A stretch of DNA of 64,000 nt from Suillus spraguei (taxonomy: Eukaryota; Basidiomycota; Agaricomycetes; Boletales; Suillaceae): NCBI GenBank assembly GCA_016800925.1, contig JABCPU010000075.1, forward strand, positions 62,001-126,000, written 5' to 3'. Shown one piece after another: positions 9,640 through 22,330 of this stretch. Within the stretch, counting starts at the first letter, position 1; every line of letters starts with the position of its first letter. Below the pieces are notes generated by a model. That model was not told where the DNA came from. It worked only from the letters and a program-made list of their open reading frames with translations, and ran no database searches. The position numbers were made by a program, and so were the translations under genes.

Positions 9640-11019
9640 GTCATCGATAGATAGAAGGATATGGAAATTTGAGTTGGCATGAATGTCGTGATGACAGGCG
9701 AGCGAATGGGGAGACATCCCTATCCCAAAACGTAAAAGGAACATCAACACTACTGAGATCTAATCGTAATCTCTGAATCAGCGCACGGTATACAAAACAA
9801 TAAATGGAGCTTCACACACAAGGCAGTCTACAATAAAATGCTGGACAATAACAATAAATAAAATATTACAACTCGATGCAAGGAAAATTTTCCGTATCAA
9901 ACCTTTGATAATCTGGTCACCGTTCCACATGGTCCGAAGTCGTCACATCCAACGGATCTCTACCAAAAAATTGTGCCATCGCTGTCGAGGTTCTAATGAG
10001 TATCAGACCAACGAGGTAGCGTAGAGCAGTGGAGCACAACGCACCCCATGAGAATGGGAGTGCATAAGTGCAGTCACCACCGACTGGAGTTCTGAGAACT
10101 CTGCTATAACGCGTACTTGTCACGGTGCTATAGAACTAGCTAGACCTTGTCAGCTGCTAAAAATATATATCACTCATCAAAAAAGAAACACAAAATCCTC
10201 AAATGGTCTGACCTCTCTCTCCACAGTGGTGGCTAGGCTTGGCTGATGTTCGTAGAAGTTGCTTGAGCGCAGTATTACCTATCAGATCAAAGGCTATACA
10301 GTATATGTCGTACACTTGATAGAATTCTATATCCGATCTTATCAGCGACAGCAGCGGTTTTTTTACAAGTGGTGCAATACCCAATATTACTAACTAGCTG
10401 TCTTCCCCGCTAGTCAATCCACGAATCATGTCTACTGATTGCTCGTACTTAGCCTATATCATAACAATACTATGAACTTTGTACGGGTCAATCGTTCACA
10501 CTAGCTCCTTCTGAAAGGAGCTGTTTCTCACCGTAATGTTAGCTAACCAATCTATCAGTCTCGTTCTGAAAAGAGTTTGCTGTGACACTGCTATCCTATC
10601 CGTATTAATATTAATCATTCAAACTCGGTCTGAAAGGAGCGTACCTGATATTAGACTCGGATCTACCCAAGTAATTGAATTATTTTTCTGCGACAAAGTT
10701 ACACTGAGAAGTCTCGGTCAAGTATAACATTACATAAACTGTGCCCCATGACGAAATGATGTGTGAGAATAAATGCAAGGTAAGCGAATCAGGATTTCGG
10801 ACACTGACCACGCTGAAACTGTCTAACCAACCTCCAACTGCTAAAAATGTTCACCATAGGGCCGACGCAACCCCACAGGACGATACTTGATCATGGACTA
10901 AACCTCCGCTTTGAGAAGCGATATCGACAATTTCTTTGAATGTCGTGTATGGTTTGAAATGGAAAAAAAGTTCGTTTAACCGATCGAGAATCGTCAAGCT
11001 CTTGAATTTTTGATCAGAA
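9640..11019. other. Intergenic AT-rich DNA, no gene seen
   Basis: No domain, tRNA or clear repeat. A short hairpin, agctccttctgaaaggagct, sits near 10502-10521; the fragment tctgaaaggagc recurs near 10630. Confidence 0.4.
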
Positions 11020-11024
11020 GAAAA

Positions 11025-11310
11025 AAGACACACCAGCCCCGTGCAATTTGGAGATTCTACGTTTATCCATGATGTGCTGGTCAAAAGTATTGCCGTTAAA
11101 TGACACGCTCTCACGACCGTAGTCCACTAGCCCCGACTGTCATGTCAACGGAGGCTGCGAGGATGTACGTTCAGCAGTCCCAGCGCCGCAGTCTGGCTTG
11201 GTTATAACTTGTGCGAAGAACTCACTGGAACTATTGCAGATGCTCAAAATATGTTGATGGTCCCCCCTCCGCAATGAAGTTGCTGTAGATGACGATGATA
11301 CGATCGTTCG
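11025..11310. repeat. Diverged dispersed repeat, copy C (left and middle parts)
   Basis: Matches the left and middle of copy A at 7905-8190: caccagccccgtgcaatttgg, gattctacgtttatcc, gaactcactggaactattgc, and gatggtccccctccgcaatg-like text. Spacing is similar to copy A, so copies A and C are relics of one longer unit about 3.1 kb apart. Confidence 0.6.
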
Positions 11311-11580
11311 CGTCCAGGGCTTAAATCATTGATTCCGCAGACAGTTTATCAGATATCGTTAGGACGCACGGGTTTCAGTGGCGATCGCCATGGTGGGGAT
11401 GCGGTTGAGACAGTGCTGTTATAAGCAGGATCGACTCCCCGGAGATGCAATGAAGTTGCTTTAGATGACGATAATACGATCGTTCGCGTCCAGGGCTTGA
11501 ACCATTGATTCGGTAGGAGAGTTTATCGGATATTGTTAGGACGCACGGGCTTCAGTGGCGATCGCCATGGGAGGATGCGC
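11270..11580. repeat. Tandem direct duplication, period about 170 nt
   Basis: Two adjacent copies, about 11272-11408 and 11441-11578. Shared text includes gcaatgaagttgct, agatgacgat-aatacgatcg, ttcgcgtccagggctt, gttaggacgcacggg, and cttcagtggcgatcgccatgg. Identity is high, so this duplication is younger than the dispersed repeats it lies in. Confidence 0.85.
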
Positions 11581-11599
11581 TTGAGATAGTTCAAATATG

Positions 11600-12029
11600 G
11601 GACACGTCCCTGTGTTGTCATAAGCAGCCCGGAGATCTTCACGGACTGCTTCCAGTGGGTGAACTGCCAGCATATTCGTGGAGATAAGACAAGGGCACAC
11701 CGCCGTTGTATGAGTTGCAGTCGCATTTGTGGATGAATATTTTTGGGGCCGGCTAGTGGTCAAGGCAACTTGAATAAATCGATGGTTCAAACGATTCATC
11801 TCATCCCGACTTTGTCTATGCCAGGGCAGTTGTAAGATGCACGTACTTAGTACTAGAGTAAAAGTCTTCGTGAGTAGAGCTGTGTGAATAACGTGACAAA
11901 CCATGAAGTGATGACTCACAAATTGCTCACGACGTGGATGATACATAGTACTTTCTACCATATGGTAGGTCACCGTGTATGGTTTAATACAGCTATAGGC
12001 CTCACCGTCTATCTATATCACCTTTGAAA
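11600..12029. other. Upstream region of ALG5
   Basis: No gene is recognisable. It holds the 5' flank of ALG5; the open frames here are antisense and without domains. Confidence 0.4.
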
Positions 12030-13240
12030 ATGGACCAGTCCATCCTTGTTTATTCGTTCACTGCCTTGGCCATCTCGTTACCCTGTGTGAGTGATAATTT
12101 CAACGTCAACCTCTGGTCTTTCGCTTTTCTGTGATGAGCACCCATTTCATCCTTGTTCTTCGAGCCATGGGCCGTCTCTCGAGATGTTGCGCCGCGGCGA
12201 AGACGACAAACCCTGGGTCAGGGAATCGTTTCCCCCTTGTCTGACTTTCTTCTTATAAATCGACCATTTTACATTTTCGCTAATCATCACTAGCTCTATC
12301 TAGCTCTCATCTTACTTTCGCCTCCTCCAATAATAACCCGACCCTCCGAAAAGACATACCGCTCACGAAAATCCCTCAAAGACCCTCTCAACCTTCCATC
12401 TCTCGCAGATGTAGGCTCCATTGATCTCAGCGTCATCATTCCCGCGTACAACGAGACTTCCCGTCTCCCATCCATGCTCGAAACGACACTTGATCATCTC
12501 AACTCCGCCCCCATCCGGCAGGCACGCACATACGAGCTCCTCATCGTCGACGACGGTTCAAAAGACGACACGTCCGCGCTCGCGCTAAAACTGGCACAGC
12601 AACACCTCGATAGCGACATTCGTGTTGTCACGCTTGAAAAGAACCTTGGAAAAGGTGGTGCGGTACGCCATGGGATGCTACATGCACGTGGAAACAGGCT
12701 GTTGATGGTGGATGCGGATGGTGCAAGTCGCTTTGAGGACTTGGAGCTGCTGTGGAAGAAGATGGACGAGCTTGGGCCGAAAAACGAGCCGACGGTGGTT
12801 GTGGGCAGTCGAGCGCACCTTGTCAAGACTGAAGCTGTGGTTAAGGTGGCCTTGTCTCCAATGTGACACGACTAACTTCTTACACCGTTCTCCATCAGCG
12901 TTCTGTGCTCCGCAATATCCTCATGTATGGCTTGCACACTATCCTACGCATAGTGGGCGTGGGACATATCCGAGACACGCAGTGCGGATTCAAACTATTC
13001 TCGCGCCGCGCTGCACAGCAGATTTTCCCTGTACAACATCTTGCCACTTGGATATTCGACGTTGAACTCCTCCTGCTCGCGAAGCAGTTGGGTATACCTG
13101 TTGCAGAAGTCCCTGTACAATGGCACGAGGTGGCAGGGAGCAAGCTGAATGTCGTCAAAGACTCATTACAGATGCTCAAGGACCTGCTTGTTCTCCGCGC
13201 TAACCAGCTCACCGGACGATGGAAAGTATCACCACGATGA
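12030..13240 (+). CDS. ALG5: Dolichyl-phosphate beta-glucosyltransferase
   Basis: Transfers glucose from UDP-glucose to dolichyl phosphate on the cytosolic ER face, supplying Glc donors for N-glycan assembly. Three exons, all phase 0: 12030-12086, 12294-12845 and 12899-13240, giving 316 residues (human and yeast proteins are 324 and 334). Exon 1 plus the start of exon 2 form one N-terminal membrane segment (ILVYSFTALAISLPC then LYLALILLS). The GT2 core starts at LSVIIPAYNET, with LLIVDDGSKDDT, GKGGAVRHGM, LLMVDADGASRF and GSRAHLV, followed by the family C-terminus IRDTQCGFKLFSR, FDVELLLLAK, VQWHEVAGSKL and LTGRW. An in-frame TAG just before exon 2 rules out a start there and supports the 207-nt first intron. 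The gene is intact. Confidence 0.95.
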
Positions 13241-15367
13241 TATACCACGACGCGGAATGATAGATTTTGTCTATGCGCATGGTGAATGTGCTCTCACAGG
13301 CTCTGCAAAGATAATTTAGCATATATCGAGATTGTACATAGAGCAACGTTAATGATAAATATAGCATTGCGGACGCTGCATCACGAGTGGTGCGGCAACT
13401 GAACAGATCGATGTAATTAGAACCAGGTGGTGGCGATAAATATGAGATCTGAACGATGGTACGGGGAAAGGGGATAGCCCTAGTCACAGTGCTTTGTAGT
13501 GTACGTCCCCAGACGACATTGAAAAGTCAAATGCATTCCATTAGTGAACGTATGAGTCCGGTTGTGAGAACTGTAGGAGGACGTAATTCTGAATCTGCCC
13601 CTATCCATGAATGACGATCACCAATATAGACTAGCAGGAGGAGTTTGTGACAAAGTCGTGTCGGGTTGCCTTCGCCATCATCAATAAGGGACCCGCAAGC
13701 ACAATGATGTCGATTGTGCTCTTGAATATTCTACGTTTATATTTCATATTCAAATCATACTAGAAAGAGGTGTAGATGCTCACATATATAAGCACGAATG
13801 GTATACAACATTTTGAACAGTAGCTAATGCATGGAAATATTAATAGACATTTGGAATCAGTCCAACTCAAACGTCGATTCATATTTCCATGCATCAAGTA
13901 TGATGTAAGTCTTGATGCGCAGAAAACCGGAGTTCGAAGGGGAATGAGAATTTCGAGACGGAAAGGATGCAAAGAGAACCGTTGCGTTTGATGAGAAGTT
14001 CGAGCCAAGGTGAGGGAGAATATTGTCGACGACATACAACTGAATCCCTGTTAAGTACAGTAGTGAGTAGCTCGAACCTACCTTGTGGTAGGAAGATGAA
14101 TGGGATGAGACAAAGGCGGCATGTCAAAGGCAAAACCCTTGCACACTGTGTGAAAATGTGGAATGATACGAATAATGTATCCGAGTGCGTCGGATGCGAA
14201 GAGTAGAGCTCTTCGCATTGATAACGCATTGCGCCCTGATCTGAAGCATTAATTGGTGAGTAAAGATACGCAATCCCTACGATGATCCTGTCATTCTCCC
14301 TGATTATGACAGCCACAGACTCCGCCGAAATGATTTTGTGAGCGTCGGCCTCTCACCGAGACTCGTGACACTAGTATTCTACTTGGGAGGCATGATTAGG
14401 GTTACACTTGATGGGAGAATCGATGGTCAATCAAGTTATTTCTAATGTGTAAGTGAACTACCAACTTGGCACATACAATTTCACACTTAGCGAGATTGTT
14501 CGTCTGCTAAATTGGATGAATAAACATTGTCCTAGGGCCATCAAGCATTCGTAGGAGTAACCGATCCCTATGGTGATGATTTGGTTAGAAAAAGAGCAAG
14601 AGAAAAACTGGCGAGTACTAGTCAGGCTTCACCATGTGGGCTGGTCCTAGTAAGTATGACACATGAACCTGAAAGAACGCATACGAACCGCCCTATGAAA
14701 GTGTATTGAAACCATCTTGTAAAACATCAAAGTCCTGGCGCCCGGTGTAGTTGATGGTCAGCATCAGTAATCGCGAGACGAATCCCGTTTCTGTACTTGC
14801 AGATAAACTGCGGCTTGATCTTAAGAACCGCCGTGTGGCGGTTCATAAGTTAGTGTGGGAACTGAACAAATACAGAACGGCACCACCTTTACTACATCAC
14901 TCAATCGCCTGAGCACTAGCAACCGCGACTAAGACCTACTTTCAAAATCTTCAGATCGGGGCATTAATGGCTAGCTATCAAGCTTGGACGCACTGCCAGA
15001 GACACAGTCGGTCTTTGGAGGTTCATTCGGCATATCGCTCCAAACGATACTACTGCCATGACCATCCAGAGGAATATCTATATGATATTGCCCACCATGT
15101 ATTATGGTTATTATGGTTCGTTCACGTACCAATGTTCACTATGTTTTGGTCAACTTTCCTCTCTGTTCATAATTCTTCACTCGTGACAATCATTTTCAAT
15201 GTACTTATCATCCGCCGGTATCCCAATGATATCCGCAAATCATCTACATTCCACAACAAGATAAATGCTTTCTCTTATTTAGGTTAGCACTTTCCAAAAA
15301 TATCCCCCTAGTAAGCTAACCGCTGGTGCCATACATACTAGTAAGATGAAGTCACAGGGTAATTTCA
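13241..15367. other. Intergenic, no gene seen; small hairpins
   Basis: No supportable gene. Short perfect or near-perfect hairpins occur at 13826-13886 (catggaaatat with atatttccatg), 14188-14216 (atgcgaagag with ctcttcgcat) and 14824-14843 (gaaccgcc, loop gtgt, ggcggttc). Confidence 0.45.
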
Positions 15368-15376
15368 ATATAAAAC
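15368..15376 (+). promoter_or_regulatory. Probable TATA box of the seven-TM gene
   Basis: The sequence atataaaac lies about 65 nt upstream of the ATG at 15438, a usual distance in fungal genes. Confidence 0.45.
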
Positions 15377-15437
15377 GAGGCCAAGGCTTGATACTATTGC
15401 CCTCGTACATCCCCAAGCCATTCAGGTTGCTCTCGCA

Positions 15438-16694
15438 ATGGCTTCAACAGGTATTCCGCTAGATACCGCTACTATAATTTCAACGACGCTGGAAAGCATA
15501 TTATACGGTGAGTATCACGTTGACCATTCGTCCCATACCCATCAAACTGTGGTTTTTCAGGCTTTTCAGTCCTGATGTTTATGGGTACCATGTGGGCATC
15601 GAGCTTCAAATCTAATGCAAATCGTCCAATTGCTTTGGCGGCCATTCTGTTGTTGGTATTGAGTACTGCAGTGAGCTCCTCGCCTCTCACCTGATGTCAC
15701 CTGCTGAATTTGCTCAAGCACTTGGTCATAGACATCATTCGTCTCGAAGATGGATTTGTCAAGCATGGTAATATTCCTGGTGGACCAGTGGCGTTCTTCC
15801 AAGACATCAGTCAACCAACATTTGTGACAAAGAACTTGTTGTACGCCTTGCAAACCATGATTGGCGATGGGGTGGTGGTGTGTTCTATTTTTAATTGCTA
15901 GCTCACAGCCCCCTGGGCTTAAAAGCCGCCTTTTTGTCTGGCAAAAGATTTATCGATGTTATATCGTCTGGCAATCAGTTTGGGTTATCATCCTACCAAG
16001 CATGCTGTGGTGCGGCTCCTCAGGTCAGGTCGCTGCCGTGTTCGGGGAATTGCCTGTGCTGAATTTGTGTCGAAGTGGCCGCTTTAATCGCGCCCTACTA
16101 CGCTTTACGAGCAGTTGGCGGCAACATCTACACCGATCAGACTGCACAATGGATCACAGCGTTGTTTTCCTTGACACTTTCAACCAATCTGATAGGTTCA
16201 GGTAAGCGTTCTTCCATGTGAACTCGATGTCGAAAGCTCTCAATGACCTGAATTTTGTCCAGGATTGCTCGTGTACCGCATCTGGACGATTGAGCGCAGA
16301 GTCTCTCCGAATCGCGTTACGAATGGCACCATGATGCCTATCGTGTACGTGCTTATAGATGCCGCCATTTTGTACTCTGCAGCCCTGTTGACCATACTAG
16401 TCTGTTTCGTATGCTCGAACAACGCTCAGTATATCATGTTAGACATGGTAATTATCACCGTCAACGCCCGTTATGAAATCTTGCTGAACCTCGACCAAGA
16501 TCATGCCAATCATCTCGATTGTCTTCTGCATGGTATTGATTCGCCTTACACCCAGGAAAGATACTCCAAATATCCTCCCGATCGCTTATAGCACAGAAAG
16601 CAGCGAGAGAGAAAGAAGAAATTCGCAGCACTATCCTATGAAGCCTTTAGAGATCCGCGTATCCCAGTGGACACAGAATGACGGTATGGAGTAG
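15438..16694 (+). CDS. Seven-TM-like integral membrane protein of an agaricomycete family, function unknown
   Basis: Seven exons: 15438-15507, 15561-15670, 15719-15877, 15948-16023, 16076-16201, 16263-16447 and 16500-16694, giving 306 residues. Each intron has GT-AG ends and most have a clear branch site (for example tgctgaat at 16060). The protein has about seven hydrophobic segments: FSVLMFMGTMWAS, IALAAILLLVLSTAHLVIDI, then LLYALQTMIGDGVVIYRCYI, VWVIILPSMLWCG, WITALFSLTLSTNLIGSGLL, VLIDAAILYSAALLTILVCF and IISIVFCMVLIRL, followed by a short polar tail. The pattern (GDGVVIYRCYIVWQ, TGLLxYRIW) is that of a large expanded mushroom family that I recognise only as uncharacterised. The frame is intact. 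A sensor or receptor role is often supposed for such proteins but nothing here proves it. Confidence 0.85.
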
Positions 16695-17485
16695 AAAAAA
16701 ATATGGATTCTACGGAAGCTTGCAATGTATCGGAAGGTGAAGGTTAGCAACTCTAGCTCTCTGTCGGGTACCAAGAGCCAAGAAGCAAATAATCTCTAGC
16801 CCTACTAATACTTATTGTGTTTCGCACAAATCTTCTCAACACCTTTTCAGGTTCGCTGTTCGTCGTGCAGTTTCGAAATGTAGTCCAAATGTACTCGCAA
16901 TCACAATTATGAGCCATTGTCAGACCTGGAAAAGGATCATCTTTAGCAACCTTTTTAGGGACCGCACCATCACACACCCAGCCCGAACGCATACACCTCA
17001 GTCGTAAATGAGCAAATGATTACCATGTACTGGCACAGGAGACAAATTTGTCGACTGCTACCTTATAGTCAACCATTCGTCCTTTTGCTTTCACACTTCC
17101 ACATCGCCACGCGACCAACAGCTACATGAGATACCAACAAGATACAAAACTAGAAAAACCCTTGAAATAACCTATGGACAGCAACGATGATAATATGAAA
17201 ACCGTGTATGTGGGAGTGAATAAAGATAGAAAAAAAAACAAAACATGGTAAACGTTGCGCGATCCTCTACGCAAAAGACCCAAGACAAAAGAACGCAGAA
17301 TGTCCATGGTATATGAGAGTGCTGCAAGCAAAGACTCAAGAGGTCAAATAAGCTCATCGGCATCGAGGCCGTTAGAATTTTCGTCGCCGCTCGTCCGCTA
17401 TTGTCAACATTTTCACCAGGCTAGATTCAAAGACAGGTTTTGTCAATATGCTGGTAGGAAATTAGTTGGATTTGAACGTTATGAA
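16695..17485. other. Intergenic, 3' ends of two convergent genes
   Basis: No gene seen. The seven-TM gene and the histidine kinase point toward each other here. Confidence 0.45.
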
Positions 17486-20400
17486 CTATAGAGCCACATA
17501 CTGGTCCACACCCGCCTCGGAATACTCTTTCTGGTCATTGATGAGTGCATTACCTATTTTAGCGTCAGAATACTTGAGGGTACAATTCAACTGTAGCACT
17601 GACCGGTAATTCCTACGACGAAATCGGCCCTACCCACTTCTCGAAGTTTGGCGACCACCTCCAACCAGACATAACTGGCATCTGATTGTCAAGAAAGACG
17701 GCATCATATGGATAACCATTCTCTGCCCCTTCGCCATTCTGATCCTTTTCACTGTCATGGCTACAGTCGAATATCCTGAAATTTGGACCATCTTCTGTTT
17801 TCGAAGTTCCTGGACCGCCGATGATCATCTCCAGCGCGATCTCACCATTCTCAGCGGTTGAGACGTGGCATCCCAATCTTGTCAGCATTCGAGACATGAC
17901 GGTACGAGTGAGGCGGTCATCGTCAACGACTAAAACAATCATGGGTGGGTTAAAACCAGCCATGGACCCCTTGCGGCTCAAGGGCAATGGTAGGGACCCC
18001 GATAATTCGGAAACTAGTGATGGCTTCCGACTTGCTGGACATAGCCTTGCTGGCATAGATGAAATAGCTGGCAGCGGAGCAGCATCATTAGAACTCTTCA
18101 GCGAATCCACGATGACTGCAGGTGAGCTGTCATTTGAGTAGCTTCCCATTTGAGAGAACATCCCGGGACTACCCGGGTTCTCGCCAAACCCATCGGCAGG
18201 TGAAGCGGACAGTGGAGGACCAAGCTGGGTGCTCGACTCGGACGACAGCTTGCTGATACTTCGGGTGAACCCGAGAGTTTCAGAGCTGTCGGTTGTATTT
18301 GGTAAATTCAACTGTACCAGCCCCCCTAAAATCGGATGTTTGCTTTACACGATGGACGCAGAGTATGCATAATGCTGACCTTTGTCCATCATGGTCTGCA
18401 TAATGTTTGTCGAGACTGCCTGCGCTGGGGCACTACTTGTCAGTAGATCTACTGATAGTGGCCCGGCTAGCTCAAAGGTGCGTTGCTTCTCGCGCAGAGA
18501 AGACTCCACGTCTGGTTCATCAACAACGTTAATTCCGACCCCCAGTGCTGTTGCAAAACATGTGAACAAACAATTACATCATATCGCGCAGAACAACATA
18601 GATAACTTACGTAGCTCGACCCAAAACGTCGATCCATGGCCAACTTTAGAACGCAGACCCAGCCGACCGCCGCTCAACCTCACGATCTGGCGGACGAGGG
18701 CCAAGCCGAGACCAGTGCCTTTTCCGCCTTGTTGTCTACCTTGCTCTGTCTGATTAAATGCAGCTGAAAAAAGTGAGCATCTCGGAATGAACTCACGAGA
18801 CGATCACTCACAAAACAGCTTGCCCTGCGCCATTTCCTTGGGCGGAATTCCATGTCCGGTATCGCTAACTTCAATCCGCACAACGATTTGCTTCAGTGGG
18901 CCCTTCTTTGTTGAGGATCCTATGCTTTCCCCCACGCCCGTCATCGGATCATGTATGGGATTAGAATCATTGGGGGGAGCGCAGAGTACCTCCTCTATCA
19001 CGTCTTCGCCCATATCAACCTTTGGCCCCGAGTCGTCAGAAGGGCCTGGTGTATGATGTGCAGGAAGTATTAGGCGTGTTGAACATATTATTCTTCCTCC
19101 CGCCGGGGTAAATTTACAGGCGTTGCTGAAAATGAATATTTCCAAATAGTCTTGATGGCGTATAGATGGATGCAGACCTTGCGAGATTATTGATGATTTG
19201 TCGCAGCCTAGTAGCATCCCCAAGAACGATACCATCCTCCTTGTTCTTCTCGGATTCTGCCAAATTGTCGCCTGCGGCTTGTCGCGCAATTTTGTCGATG
19301 GTCTCGTCAAGACAAGTCACGAGTTCAAGGTTGCGGGCATCCGTTGCCATGCGCAGTGGAATGAACAACGAGCGCATAACAGCATGGAATTTGTAAGGTT
19401 TATACAAGATCTCGAATAGACCGCTATCCATGCGATTGCTGGGAGCGTTGTCAGACACTGTTCCTAAAAGTGAAGGAGCTACTCAAACAAGTCGAGCATG
19501 TCGTTGAGAACTGCATAGCAATTAGTTAGCTGAAAAAATGAACTAAGATGGCCTTGCCTTTGGACATCATAACCAAGCTGCCCCCTAATGCCATGAATTC
19601 TATTTCTTGCGCTTTGGATACGGCGCACGATGCCTCCATATTCTGCACGGCAAGGACTATATGCTCGATCAGTACTAGTTACACACATGTACCCGATAAT
19701 ACCTACGAGCTGTGTTTAAGGGCACTCGAACCTGTAAATTTCCAGTAAGTCAGGCAAAGGCAAAAAGATACTGTACTTATCATGAAAGACATATCTACAA
19801 ACAATAGTCAGTCAGCAAAATATGCAGGCATGCAAATTGAAACACGATGCCCACGACGTAAGCCTCCTCTTAGAGTCCGCTTCTTTTCGCTCGTTAATTT
19901 GAGCCTTCTGAGTAGCCTTAAACTGGGTTTTGAGTTGCTCTCGGAGAATAAAGAGACGCCGTTCAGACTGTGAAGGTGAGAATAAAAATATATAGAAACA
20001 CTTGTTTCCACTTACATTCTCGTGCATGTAATGAACAAACAAGAGAAATGTGTGATACAGGAGAAAATTAAGCATGTCTGAAATTTTTTGGTGAGCTAGC
20101 GAAGTAAGATTAGAAACATTCAACGCACGTTTGGTCCATATTAGTTTATATGGCAAAATAAGAGTACTTGAGCTATGAGGAATCAGTATAGGTACGGGCC
20201 TCGCAATACACGAACTCGTGCACATCTCACATGATCAAGAAGGTCAGTGCCCCAGCCATAGCAGAGACCCTATCCATCCTCATCCCGAACAGTGCTATAG
20301 TTTGCAATGCAGAGGTATAGCTAGATGCAAAGATGAGTAGTTTTGAGTTCGAAGACCAGTATAACGCACTAGAATGTTCCGAGGAAATCTTTTGTTCCGC

Positions 20401-21491
20401 ACGTATTATCCGCACTATAATATCCACAAACATATCTTTACCCAGTATCAGAGTGTCGGTAAAGGGCGTATAGCAAAGCCTTACATTGTCACGATCTCAT
20501 ACAAACACCTCGGGGAAAGTCAAACGGTTGTACTGGCAAACTACATATATATGGCGCTCACCATGACCATGTTGAGATCATTAAAAGCAACTGGTAGGGT
20601 ATTGGACGGTCACGTGGGAAATCAAGTATAACCAAGAAGAGAAGAGGTATGGTATGCGCAGGTATGAACTACAAAATACGATGAACATTGCAAATGTATG
20701 CAAACCAAATTTGTACTCACACCCCATATCCATGATTTATCGAGTATGGTGATAGGCGTGGCAATTGTTGCTGCTCCGATGACCCAATTGGCGATGAAAA
20801 ATATGGCCGACCAAACTGCCAACAGCTGAGCAAAGCGTCAGTTACATAGTTACTATGGAAGTTCAAAAGGCACAATACCTTTCTAATACACCAACGCTCT
20901 CCCTGGTATCGTTCTTCCGTTTTTTCATCATTGAAACGAACATGAAAGAACCTATGAACTGCTGGCCAAACCTCCCAGCGGAGAAAAACAAGAAATTGAT
21001 GGAAGAAACCACCATCATCTGGGGACGCAGTACTACTTTCATGGCCGATGCTTGTACCGGTCCTACACCAACATGAGCCAAACTATCCCCTGAATTATCC
21101 AGAGCGTATTCCGAGTGGTCTGGCGATTCTTCATATCCTTTGTCCAATCTCGGTCCACGATAATTTCGTCGACTTCGTCAACGTCGGTACCAGCGTCTGT
21201 TCTTAGCTGAACTCGACTGCTATCACGAATACTGTCCACGAAGGCGGAGGATAATGACGGGGACTCGTTGCCCATGCGCTCCATGAAACATTCCCAATAC
21301 ACGCGGAGACCACGTACTACGCGCGCTCTTGTTGTTTTTTGGCGGTCTGAATCCGCAGTACTAGCCTGTGTAACAGGAAGTGGCAAGCCCGTGAAGTCCT
21401 CGGGCTGACAAGTAAACCCTGGAGTAGACGCCGCACCGCCTATCCCTGTCTCAGCAAGCTGACATTGAGTACCATCATTGAACATGGACAT
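17486..21491 (-). pseudogene. Hybrid sensor histidine kinase, damaged
   Basis: A many-exon gene. The N-terminal part (from the ATG at 21491) has an acidic stretch ending DEIIVDRDW, then several membrane segments (VWSAIFFIANWVIGAATIA, ALQTIALFGMRM). The phospho-acceptor helix reads YVFHD followed across an intron by VRVPLNTA. The ATPase domain has RLRQIINNLA-SNACKFTP (N box), SDTGHGIPP and GGKGTGLGLALVRQIV (G boxes). The receiver has VLVVDDDRLTRTVMSRML and DAVFLDNQMPVMSG. Damage: the intron after YVFHD starts taagt instead of gtaagt; one base is missing right after MSG (near 17672), after which LEVVAKLREVGRADF reads in another frame; and the receiver stops before its conserved Lys-Pro. Such kinases normally relay to Hog1- or Skn7-type pathways. 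This copy is probably inactive, unless the breaks are assembly errors. Confidence 0.75.
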
Positions 21492-22330
21492 TGCTGCAAG
21501 GCAACTAGCCGAGCAGCATGTGGAGGGCTGTATGAGTCAAACGTGGCGATCTGATGAATGACTCGGCAAGTGTAACTGTAAGATATCCAAGAACAAGCAA
21601 CGATTGCATCATGAGCTTACTATCGCCCCATAAAATCCGCGTTGAAGGCCCGCTCGGATGCTTAAGCCTTCTGCTTCTCTGGTGTCATCGTGGAAAGTCA
21701 ATATATGTACTGTATCAGTAGACAAGCGCGCGCGTGGTATGATGTTAACATTGACAATGCTGCCGCAGTGGGGAATTGGCTGTAATCATTCGTTGCGAAT
21801 GCATCATTTAGCTCATAGAAGGTTCCTGAAGATGGTCCACTGTTGCAAACGACAAGCTACATACTTTCTAGGTCAATGCAAGCATGGAGTCCCTGCGGCC
21901 GGGTACGGCATGAGAACTCAAATGGAAACAAATGTCCAGCTCCGACATAAAGCTGCCACACTATAAACATGTCTACCCCGCAACAAACCTCAACTTAATT
22001 TCACTTTTATTTTTGTGAAAACATTCAGGAAAATACAGACTGAATTTAATATGTGTGATAGTAGGCTTGTAAACTGATATTGATGGTTTTATGTGAGCCG
22101 GCGGGAATATTCGCGCCCATCGGAGTTTGATTACCACGCAGGCTTCTGCCTTTCGTGGATCACACCTTCTCCACCTCGTTTCCTTCGTTGTACAGCTCAT
22201 CCTATCTACACAACAACACAATAAACCGCCAAGGTGAGCCAAAAATTTACGTTATCGAACTTAATTAAGGTCAAAGAGTTTGTTTTGATCCCCTGCAGAT
22301 TTTTCTTGTAATCTTTTCCGACAAGCGCTT
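21492..22330. other. Divergent intergenic region between the histidine kinase and SNT2 genes
   Basis: No gene seen. Near 22230-22300 a gtgagc...ctgcag stretch could be an intron in the 5' leader of the SNT2 gene. Confidence 0.4.

Noticed and set aside
12294..12296. ALG5 start within exon 2
   Set aside because: An in-frame TAG immediately precedes and no ATG occurs before the conserved membrane segment; the upstream exon supplies a proper start in phase.
13760..14316. Several overlapping 80-140-codon frames on both strands
   Set aside because: Mutually antisense, without domains or consistent splice borders.
14967..15287. 106-codon plus-strand frame with hydrophobic stretch upstream of the seven-TM gene
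   Set aside because: Does not splice into the downstream gene and resembles no family; the promoter of that gene overlaps its end region.
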